Assembly: GCA_003648395.1 (NCBI GenBank)
Contig: QMPB01000374.1
Span: 1-5,394 of the forward strand
Direction: 5' to 3'
Origin: Bacteroidota bacterium
GTDB lineage: Bacteria; Bacteroidota; Bacteroidia; Bacteroidales; UBA1556
DNA: 5,394 bases
The notes under the pieces were generated by a model that saw nothing but the letters and a program-made list of their open reading frames with translations, had not been told where the DNA came from and made no database searches. Below, piece after piece: positions 1-5,394 of the stretch (position 1 is its first letter; each line of letters starts with the position of its first letter). A program made the position numbers and the translations under genes.

Positions 1-444
1 CAGAAGGATGGTATTGCGCCTAATTTCAGCTTAATAACAGCTTCTGGTGATAGTATTCGCCTTTCCGATTATAAAGGTAAAATTGTAATCCTTGACTTTT
101 GGTATGTAGGCTGTAGTCCTTGTGTTAAAGCTTATAGAGATATTAAAACTCTTGAAGAGAAATTAGGTAAAAATAAATTTATTATCATTGGAATGAACCC
201 CATTACAAGAGAACGTAAGATAAATAGATATATTAAAAAGGGGGAATATTCTGATATAGTTACTATTTGTTCTAAAAAAATAAAAAATCAATATCAAGTT
301 AAGTCCTATCCAACAATTTATGTAATAGACAAGCAAGGAAAAATTGCTCTTGCAACAGCAGGTTATTACGATGACTTAAAAATCAAAATTGAAGAATGTG
401 TTATAGAGGAGTCCGAAAGATCTGGTGTTAGAAAATTTCTATAA
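1..444 (+). CDS. TlpA/ResA-like thiol-disulfide oxidoreductase, 3' part (5' end outside window)
   Basis: The frame is open from base 1, so the 147 visible residues are the C-terminal part of a longer protein; the ATG at 193 is internal. The fragment begins with the usual 'APNFSL' opening of an AhpC/TSA-type redoxin domain. The strand segment IVILDFW leads to the active site Cys38-Ser-Pro-Cys41 (bases 112-123). The cis-proline loop is Ser-Tyr-Pro at residues 102-104 (Pro at 310-312), followed by the strand TIYVID. These are the landmarks of the TlpA/ResA/thioredoxin fold. Family members are normally exported to the periplasm, where they reduce or exchange disulfides, for example in cytochrome c maturation; the signal peptide or anchor would lie upstream of the window. 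Gly37 precedes the first cysteine where classical thioredoxins have Trp, a common variant in Bacteroidota. There are two further cysteines (Cys90, Cys133). The physiological substrate cannot be told from the fragment. Confidence 0.88.
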   Translation, partial: QKDGIAPNFSLITASGDSIRLSDYKGKIVILDFWYVGCSPCVKAYRDIKTLEEKLGKNKFIIIGMNPITRERKINRYIKKGEYSDIVTICSKKIKNQYQVKSYPTIYVIDKQGKIALATAGYYDDLKIKIEECVIEESERSGVRKFL

Positions 445-449
445 CTTTG
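421..449 (+). promoter_or_regulatory. possible Bacteroidota-type promoter for the 477-residue hydrolase gene
   Basis: TAACTTTG at 442-449 matches the Bacteroidota -7 consensus TAnnTTTG exactly and overlaps the stop codon of the oxidoreductase gene. The -33 element is imperfect: TCTG at 421-424, one mismatch from TTTG, 17 bases upstream, at the short limit of accepted spacing. The -7 box ends 20 bases before the ATG at 470, which would give a short leader. In DNA this AT-rich a -7 match can arise by chance, so simple read-through from the upstream gene remains possible. Confidence 0.33.
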
Positions 450-469
450 TTATCTAAAATCTCTTAATT

Positions 470-1903
470 ATGAAACTAGTGAAATTCCTTATCAAAACCG
501 TTCTTGTATTACTTATTATTGTAATTAGTATTATTCTTTTTAGAGCATTTAGTTCTATTAAACAAGCCGATTTAATGGCATGGAATACTATCAAGCCTGA
601 GCCTGAGTTGCTACTAAATAATAGCTATTCTAGTTTTAAGGAATTTGTAAAAGCCGACCAAGAATATATTAAAACTAACTTCCAGAAAATAGAAACGTCC
701 AAACTAGGAAACTTTAATAAATACAATCCAAAAGGAATTAGTTATCCCTTAAGAGATGGAAATAACTATAATGCATCATTTATTCTTGACCCAGGAAAAA
801 ACAACACCAAAGGAATTATTGTTCTTACTCATGGACTTTCTGATTCGCCTTATCATATATATAATTTAGGTCAGTATTTTCTTAAAAAAGGATATTATGT
901 TTTTGGATTGAGAATGCCTGGTCATGGTACTTTACCAAGCGGATTGCTTAATGTAACTTGGCAAGATTGGTATAAAGCCGTTGAATGGTCAATGAAAACA
1001 GCTAGCGAATTAGCAAAGTCTAGAAATAATATTCCTGTTTCAATGGGTGGCTTTTCAACAGGTGGTTCATTAAGTATTCATTACTGTTTAAAGGCTGCCA
1101 CTGATAACAGTTTGGAAATGCCTGAGAAAGTATTTCTCTTTTCTCCAGCAGCAGGAGTAAGTGAATTGGGAGTAATAGGTGCATGGCATAAAAGCCTTAG
1201 CTGGATAAATTATTTTAAGAAATTTGCTTGGCTAGATATTTTACCAGAATACGACCCTGCCAAATATATGTCGTTTACAAAGAATGCGGGGAGACAAGTT
1301 TTTTTACTTTGCGAAGAAAACAAGATAATTTCTGAAAAAATAAAAGAGAAAAATCTTGCTTCAAAATTACCTTCTTTTATTTCTTTTGAATCTTGGGTAG
1401 ATGCAACTGTTAATATTGATGACTTGGTTGATTTATATTCAACAGTAGGAGATGTTGACGATTTATTAGTAATTTTTGATGTAAATCATAAATATGATCC
1501 TTTCATGAGAAATAGTGTTATTAATAATAGTCCTAAAAACATTAATCTAGAGAAAAATAATGATTTCAGTATTCATATAATTACCAATAAAACAGATAGC
1601 TTAGGAAATAATCATATTCCTGAGGTTGGAATATTTCCCCTCGTTAATGGAAATTATGGTGATGAGATTTTTTCTGATACTATTACTGTAAAATGGCCTG
1701 ATAACTATTATGCAATATCACATATTTGCGTACCAATTGCTCCCAATAACAAACTTTATGGTAAAGAATCTTTCCTAAACAAACTTCAAATTCATGGCGA
1801 ACGTCAAGTATTACTAATTACCTCCGAAGATATTGATAGAATTAGATATAATCCTTTCTTTGAATTAATGAAGAAAGAGTTGAATAAGTTTATTGAAAAA
1901 TAA
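470..1903 (+). CDS. membrane-anchored alpha/beta hydrolase (serine esterase/lipase-like), 477 aa
   Basis: Residues 5-25 form one hydrophobic segment after a Lys-rich start and without a lipobox or clear cleavage site, so the enzyme is probably tethered to the inner membrane with its domain in the periplasm. The fold is clear: strand GIIVLTHG (115-122, oxyanion region), the loop RMPGHG (148-153), and the nucleophile elbow Gly-Phe-Ser-Thr-Gly-Gly (194-199) with Ser196 as nucleophile. Asp311, in WVDATV after a predicted strand, is the likely acid. The likely histidine is His418 in ISHICVPI near the C-terminus, since Ser-His followed by a Pro-rich stretch resembles bacterial homologues I recall; His340 is an alternative. 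About 75 residues without familiar motifs (343-417) lie between. At 477 residues it is much longer than a minimal hydrolase of about 280. The substrate is unknown; an ester or lipid is an inference. The ATG at 470 is chosen because it precedes the basic and hydrophobic N-terminus directly. The gene lies 25 bases after the oxidoreductase gene. Confidence 0.85.
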   Translation: MKLVKFLIKTVLVLLIIVISIILFRAFSSIKQADLMAWNTIKPEPELLLNNSYSSFKEFVKADQEYIKTNFQKIETSKLGNFNKYNPKGISYPLRDGNNYNASFILDPGKNNTKGIIVLTHGLSDSPYHIYNLGQYFLKKGYYVFGLRMPGHGTLPSGLLNVTWQDWYKAVEWSMKTASELAKSRNNIPVSMGGFSTGGSLSIHYCLKAATDNSLEMPEKVFLFSPAAGVSELGVIGAWHKSLSWINYFKKFAWLDILPEYDPAKYMSFTKNAGRQVFLLCEENKIISEKIKEKNLASKLPSFISFESWVDATVNIDDLVDLYSTVGDVDDLLVIFDVNHKYDPFMRNSVINNSPKNINLEKNNDFSIHIITNKTDSLGNNHIPEVGIFPLVNGNYGDEIFSDTITVKWPDNYYAISHICVPIAPNNKLYGKESFLNKLQIHGERQVLLITSEDIDRIRYNPFFELMKKELNKFIEK

Positions 1904-2606
1904 CTTCCAATACTTCTAGACTCTTAATCTCACCCATTTCTGGTAAATGAATATGATAAAAGCGTAATATTCCTGATAATATTTCTTTTCTCTCTTCTTT
2001 GCTTAATCTTAACTCTTGACTATTTGAATAATTTAATTTCATTAACTGTCCAAAATATTGTGATTCTTTTTCATCAAAACAATATTGAGAATTATAGGTG
2101 TTCTCAAAACCACCAGTATAGATATTAAAATATTTATTGTCAGAATATTTAGGATAAAACCCTAGATGTTTGCTTAATGAAATTAAGAATATAATATGAA
2201 AATTTGAAATAGAACCTTCATCTGCTTCCTCAAGAAACACTATACTATTTTGCAGAAAATAAAACAACTTGTCATTGGTTTCCTCTTCTCTTACTGTTTT
2301 AGAAATCACTTCAGCAAGAAAAAAAGCAATAGATGATTTAATAATATTAGAGTAAATACTTTGAATACCTTCTGATAAAGATAAATCTTGTATTGCGTGT
2401 AAATTAGATTTTGTTTTATATTTTATTTCTAAATTTAATATCTGTAAGGGTTGGAAAAACGATGCTGAAAATTTAGATTTTTTCTTTCTCACACCATGCA
2501 CCATAAACGATAGCAAACCAAATTCCTTAGTATATATTTTCGCAATAATACTCGTTTCCGAATATTTAAAGGCTTTTAAAACTATAGCTTCTGTTTTAGT
2601 TTGCAT
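1890..2606 (-). CDS. recO: DNA repair protein RecO
   Basis: The 238-residue product has the normal RecO length. RecO works in the cytoplasm with RecR (and RecF), displacing SSB and loading RecA on single-stranded DNA at gaps; it also anneals complementary strands. The N-terminal OB fold is recognisable from TEAIVLKAFKYSETS (5-19), then strand YTKEFGLLSFMVHGVRKKKSK (25-45) with its basic DNA-binding stretch, and FQPLQILNLEI (51-61). The rest is the helical RecO C-terminal domain, including the segment around SKHLGFYP (145-152) typical of the family. Only one cysteine is present (Cys176), so the four-cysteine zinc site of Deinococcus- and Firmicutes-type RecO is absent, as in many Bacteroidota. 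The start at 2606 gives the usual short lead into the OB fold. The gene follows the lipoprotein gene by 13 bases on the same strand, so co-transcription is likely, and its 3' end overlaps the convergent hydrolase gene by 14 bases. Confidence 0.93.
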   Translation of the reverse strand: MQTKTEAIVLKAFKYSETSIIAKIYTKEFGLLSFMVHGVRKKKSKFSASFFQPLQILNLEIKYKTKSNLHAIQDLSLSEGIQSIYSNIIKSSIAFFLAEVISKTVREEETNDKLFYFLQNSIVFLEEADEGSISNFHIIFLISLSKHLGFYPKYSDNKYFNIYTGGFENTYNSQYCFDEKESQYFGQLMKLNYSNSQELRLSKEERKEILSGILRFYHIHLPEMGEIKSLEVLEVIFQ

Positions 2607-2619
2607 AAATATTATTATT

Positions 2620-3903
2620 CTATAATTTCTCTACAAACTCTCTAGGGAAATATTTACTAATCTTCACATCATTTGTAAAGCCATATTCTTTAGCTTTCTC
2701 AATATATTTCAAAGCATCAGATTCAGAACCCTGTGTATATGCATATACCCCCTTAAAGAAGTAATAATCTGGGTTTTGTGGTGCTATAATTTCATAAATT
2801 GCAAAATATTTTGGTATTAAACTATACTGTCCTCTACCCGCAATAGTAGCGTTTAACCTAGAATATACAAGAATTCCTAAATATGCCTTTGTTCTAGCAT
2901 AACTATCAGCAGCAATCAAATTCTTTTTACTTGCGGCCTTACTGTCATAATAGTTTATCTGATTTGTCCACCATTTAATATCTTTATTTTTTAAGTAATT
3001 TGACATCTCCTGATATCTACCGTACTCTTCCTTAATATACTTATCAAGTTTGGTAAAATATCTTGCCACTTTCTTTTGAGAAATCAGTTTAATAAACTCC
3101 TTTTTTCTTGATCCAATATTCTCATTAATACTAAGCTTATAAGCTGTTTCCATAGCTTTTACTGACAAATAAATATTTCCCTCTTTAAGATATTTCTTTG
3201 ATTTCTCCTCATATTTCTTTGCCAAATCATCATTATCAATATGTCCCCTACTTATTGCAAATACAATAGCGTCTTCCAATACATTTATTGGTGGCCATTG
3301 GTGTTTGCCTCTATAATGAATAGCTATTCTATTTCTCTCAAACGATTTTTTATCCTTAGGAGAATAATATTGTTCTAAGAAATTGAAATCTCTTGTGCCA
3401 GCAACTAAAACTGTTGGAAAAGGCATTTGCGATTGTCTATTAGCTCCCGCTCCCACTAGCACCAAACCGTCTATTTTATTTCTATTAGCATACAGCAGAG
3501 CCATGCGTGCAGCTCCTGAGAAACCAACCAAATAAATTTTTTGCGGCTTTAATTTTTTAAATTTACGAAAATGCCCCAAGTCCCTCTTTATAATATCTTG
3601 ATAATTAGAAATACCATTTTTAATATCTTTCAATCCTAAAATAGCCAATGAATTAGCATCTGCAAAATCGTGCAAAGAATCTACCACTAGCCTTGGCTTA
3701 GAATGGGGATCCATCACTATTATTATGCCTTTTAATTGAGAGCTTTCCTTTGGCAGATAGTAAATATAATGACTACTTTCCTTTAAAATTTCCTTATGTG
3801 GTTTTACCAACTTTTGGTATTGTTCTTTTTTAGAATTGCCACAACCAATTAACAAAGCAAATATTAATACACCCAATACTATTATTATGTTCTTCATTAT
3901 CAT
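2620..3903 (-). CDS. lipoprotein with esterase-like alpha/beta hydrolase domain and C-terminal TPR-like helices, 427 aa
   Basis: The N-terminus is a lipoprotein signal: a hydrophobic stretch (5-19) ending in the lipobox Leu-Ile-Gly-Cys, with Cys21 as the lipidated residue. The residues after it (GNSKKEQ) are not the acidic stretch that marks surface export in some Bacteroidota, so a periplasm-facing position is inferred. Residues 45-220 read as an alpha/beta hydrolase: strand GIIIVMD (59-65), nucleophile elbow Gly-Phe-Ser-Gly-Ala-Ala (127-132) with Ser129, acid Asp172 in AGTRDFNF, and His201 in GKHQWPP, resembling the GGHEWPP signature of PHB-depolymerase/feruloyl-esterase-like families. Residues 225-427 are helix-rich, with TPR-like units near 227-260 and 377-410. 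The true substrate is unknown. The start is ambiguous: Met1 (3901-3903) or Met3 (3895-3897), and the latter gives the typical 'MKN' lipoprotein start. It lies 41 bases after thpR, with its own candidate promoter, and 13 bases before recO. Confidence 0.85.
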   Translation of the reverse strand: MIMKNIIIVLGVLIFALLIGCGNSKKEQYQKLVKPHKEILKESSHYIYYLPKESSQLKGIIIVMDPHSKPRLVVDSLHDFADANSLAILGLKDIKNGISNYQDIIKRDLGHFRKFKKLKPQKIYLVGFSGAARMALLYANRNKIDGLVLVGAGANRQSQMPFPTVLVAGTRDFNFLEQYYSPKDKKSFERNRIAIHYRGKHQWPPINVLEDAIVFAISRGHIDNDDLAKKYEEKSKKYLKEGNIYLSVKAMETAYKLSINENIGSRKKEFIKLISQKKVARYFTKLDKYIKEEYGRYQEMSNYLKNKDIKWWTNQINYYDSKAASKKNLIAADSYARTKAYLGILVYSRLNATIAGRGQYSLIPKYFAIYEIIAPQNPDYYFFKGVYAYTQGSESDALKYIEKAKEYGFTNDVKISKYFPREFVEKL

Positions 3904-3923
3904 ATTATTCTAATTTACGTCTT

Positions 3924-3956
3924 CAAAATTACAAAAAATCAATATTATATTTCAAA
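3924..3956 (-). promoter_or_regulatory. candidate Bacteroidota promoter for the lipoprotein gene and recO
   Basis: Read on the minus strand, TTTG (3956-3953) is followed after 21 bases by TAATTTTG (3931-3924). This is a full match to the Bacteroidota consensus TTTG-N17-23-TAnnTTTG. The -33 box lies inside the last codons of thpR and the -7 box in the gap. The -7 box ends 20 bases before the first ATG of the lipoprotein gene (26 before the second). It would drive the lipoprotein gene and, by read-through, recO. The local sequence is very AT-rich, so a chance match is possible. Confidence 0.5.
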
Positions 3957-4499
3957 TTTCACCAACTCATTATATTCAACCCCATCCCCTACTCTTTTAC
4001 TTTCCAACAAGACTATTGAATCAACTTTAACATTTATTTCTTCCACTTTTTTGTGCTTCTGCATTAATCTTTGAAAAAACGGTTTACTAACAATATATTC
4101 TATTCTGCCAAGAGTAATATGGGGAACAAAGTTTTGTCGGTCTGCATAAATTCCTATTTTGCTTAGCTCTATTTCTATCTTAGTAAATAATTCCTTTAAT
4201 AATTCTTCCTCATCAATTCCCCACCATATAACTTTTGGTGCATACCTACTTCCAAAAACACCAAGTTTTACAATATTTATTTCAAAACTCTTCTCTTCTT
4301 TTAATAACTCACTCAATACCCTTTGTATTCTTTTAATACGTTTCTCACTTGTGGGTCCAAAATACTTCAAAGTAAGATGCAAATACTTAGCTTCATTCCA
4401 TCTCATGTCTACAAATTCAAAATCCCGTTTATAATCCGTAAGATATGATTCTATTTCTATTGTTACCGGAATTCTGATTGCTAGGAATGTTTTCTTCAT
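3945..4499 (-). CDS. thpR: RNA 2',3'-cyclic phosphodiesterase / 2'-5' RNA ligase ThpR
   Basis: The 184-residue product is a complete member of the 2H phosphoesterase superfamily and matches the usual ThpR/LigT length. Both catalytic motifs are present: His41-Leu-Thr-Leu44 and His127-Ile-Thr-Leu130, about 86 residues apart on the two pseudo-symmetric lobes. It opens with the family's FLAIRIP strand (5-11). Other family-like segments are LKYFGPT (44-50), also after the first motif, and the final strand region SIVLLESKRVG (161-171). Family enzymes hydrolyse RNA 2',3'-cyclic phosphates to 2'-phosphate and can reversibly join tRNA halves through 2'-5' linkages in vitro; the in vivo role is poorly understood. 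No signal peptide is seen, so it is cytoplasmic. The ATG at 4499 places the FLAIRIP strand directly after MKKT, as expected. It starts only 10 bases after the fic stop codon, so translation from a shared fic-thpR transcript is likely. Confidence 0.93.
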   Translation of the reverse strand: MKKTFLAIRIPVTIEIESYLTDYKRDFEFVDMRWNEAKYLHLTLKYFGPTSEKRIKRIQRVLSELLKEEKSFEINIVKLGVFGSRYAPKVIWWGIDEEELLKELFTKIEIELSKIGIYADRQNFVPHITLGRIEYIVSKPFFQRLMQKHKKVEEINVKVDSIVLLESKRVGDGVEYNELVKFEI

Positions 4500-4509
4500 A
4501 AAACGATTA

Positions 4510-5394
4510 TTACTCTCTTATTAATTCATAATTTGTACTTCTACCTCCCGACTTCTCTTGCCTTAGAATACTCTTATCCATTAAATCCTTAATGTCTCGT
4601 AATGCAGTATCCGAAGAACATTTTGTTATTTTTGCCCATTTTGATGATTTAAGCTTTCCTTCAAAACCATCAAATAGTTTATTTAGCATCATCCTTTGGC
4701 GACTATTCAGTACGGTATCTTTATGTTTATCCCAAAATTCTGTTTTAAAAAGAACTTTTTCTATGGTTATTTCAGTATTCTGCAATGCTCTATAAAGACA
4801 ATTTAAAAACCAATTTAGCCACTCCGTAATATTGCCATCACTATACTGAACTCTTTGTAAAACATTATAATAATCCTTTTTTTCTATTAGTATTTGGCTC
4901 GATAAACTATAAAACCTTTGTGAACTTTCATCAGCACGAGCAAGCAATAAATCTGAAATTGCCCTTGCAATACGTCCATTTCCATCGTCAAAAGGATGAA
5001 TTATAATAAACCAAAAATGAGATATAGCAGATTTTATTACCATATCTATTTCTGTATCAGCATTAAACCAACTAATAAAAACATCCATCTCATCTTTTAC
5101 AATTTTAGGAGAGGGAGCCTGATAATGAACTCTCTCTTTTCCCATTGCTCCTGAAACAATTTGCATTTCACCCTTTCTATAGCAAGCAGTATCTATCTTA
5201 TACATTCCACTTCTACCTGTTGGAAAAAGTGCTGAATGCCATGCAAACAATCTATCTACATCTACTGTTTTTTTGTAGTTCTGTGTTGCGTCTAACATCA
5301 TTTCAACAACACCATCAACGTATCTATCTGTATTGACCATTCCTGCTGCTTTAATTCCTAACTTTCTAGCAATAGAAGAACGTACTGCATCATA
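4510..5394 (-). CDS. Fic-family protein adenylyltransferase, 5' end outside window
   Basis: The frame stays open past the in-frame ATG at 5340 to the window edge, and the 18 extra residues (including VRSSIARKLGI) fit the family, so that ATG is internal. The visible 294 residues contain the complete Fic core: the active-site motif His133-Pro-Phe-Asp-Asp-Gly-Asn-Gly-Arg-Ile-Ala-Arg144 (bases 4963-4998), matching HxFx(D/E)GNGRxxR with all key residues. The preceding flap region MQIVSGAMGKERVHYQAP (77-94), which positions target side chains, is also present. Fic enzymes transfer AMP from ATP to hydroxyl side chains of proteins. About residues 233-294 look like a winged-helix domain, with KWAKITKCSSDTALRDIKDL as recognition-helix region, suggesting DNA binding or autoregulation. 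The sequence resembles the Fic group with an N-terminal DUF4172-type domain; that domain and any inhibitory (S/T)xxxE(G/N) helix would lie beyond the edge. The target is unknown. It is first in the visible minus-strand gene series. Confidence 0.92.
   Translation of the reverse strand, partial: YDAVRSSIARKLGIKAAGMVNTDRYVDGVVEMMLDATQNYKKTVDVDRLFAWHSALFPTGRSGMYKIDTACYRKGEMQIVSGAMGKERVHYQAPSPKIVKDEMDVFISWFNADTEIDMVIKSAISHFWFIIIHPFDDGNGRIARAISDLLLARADESSQRFYSLSSQILIEKKDYYNVLQRVQYSDGNITEWLNWFLNCLYRALQNTEITIEKVLFKTEFWDKHKDTVLNSRQRMMLNKLFDGFEGKLKSSKWAKITKCSSDTALRDIKDLMDKSILRQEKSGGRSTNYELIRE

Noticed and set aside
193..195. ATG as a start for a short 83-residue protein.
   Set aside because: The same frame is open upstream and encodes the CSPC active site and the first redoxin strands, so this Met is internal.
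1904..1960. Possible bidirectional terminator between the convergent genes.
   Set aside because: Apart from the 6-base palindrome TCTAGA I find no stem of useful length with a T-run on either strand.
4159..4434. Plus-strand open frame of 91 codons.
   Set aside because: It lies entirely inside thpR on the opposite strand, is Ser/Asn/Phe-rich low-complexity sequence, and has no recognisable motif; thpR has both catalytic motifs.
4592..4795. Plus-strand open frame of 67 codons.
   Set aside because: It is antisense to the winged-helix-like region of fic, with no motif or start context.
5145..5336. Plus-strand open frame of 63 codons, rich in Phe/Leu/Tyr.
   Set aside because: It is the antisense of the conserved N-terminal part of the Fic core; its hydrophobicity comes from the complementary AT-rich codons.
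5338..5340. ATG as the true start of the Fic protein.
   Set aside because: The frame continues upstream to the edge with residues (VRSSIARKLGI) that fit the Fic family, so the gene is cut by the window rather than starting here.
3945..5394. Fic-ThpR read as a Fic/Doc-type toxin-antitoxin or defence module.
   Set aside because: The Fic protein is the large, self-contained type rather than a small Doc-like toxin, ThpR is a widespread housekeeping enzyme and not an antitoxin, and no mobile or defence genes are nearby.

Overview
The window is strongly AT-rich and densely coding. It looks like chromosomal DNA of a member of the Bacteroidota. The reasons are the A+T-rich codons, mostly TAA stops, gene starts without convincing Shine-Dalgarno sequences, a TlpA/ResA-like thioredoxin, a RecO without zinc-finger cysteines, and two sequences resembling the phylum's distinctive promoter (TTTG, then 17-23 bases, then TAnnTTTG). 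I cannot place it to genus. There is no non-coding stretch over 50 bases, and I see no tRNA, rRNA, CRISPR array, insertion sequence or repeat family.

Left part, plus strand: the 3' end of an exported thiol-disulfide oxidoreductase (1-444, 5' end outside the window) is followed after 25 bases by a membrane-anchored alpha/beta hydrolase of 477 residues (470-1903). The two may share transcripts, but a promoter-like -7 box overlaps the oxidoreductase stop codon.

Right part, minus strand, in transcription order: a Fic-family AMP-transferase (5' end outside the window), the RNA 2',3'-cyclic phosphodiesterase/2'-5' ligase ThpR, a lipoprotein joining an esterase-like alpha/beta hydrolase to a TPR-like helical region, and the DNA repair protein RecO. 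The gaps are 10, 41 and 13 bases, as in an operon. The 41-base gap carries the best promoter candidate of the window, so the lipoprotein gene and recO may also be transcribed separately from fic-thpR. The two gene blocks converge, and the hydrolase and recO reading frames overlap by 14 bases at their 3' ends.

Functionally this is a mixed housekeeping and accessory neighbourhood: envelope redox chemistry, two unrelated envelope hydrolases, RNA end or cyclic-phosphate processing, protein AMPylation and recombination repair. I see no convincing evidence for a new defence or mobile system. The points most worth a second look are the architecture of the lipoprotein, the displaced catalytic residues of the large hydrolase, the Fic-ThpR pairing, and the matching promoter-to-start geometry of the two hydrolase genes.
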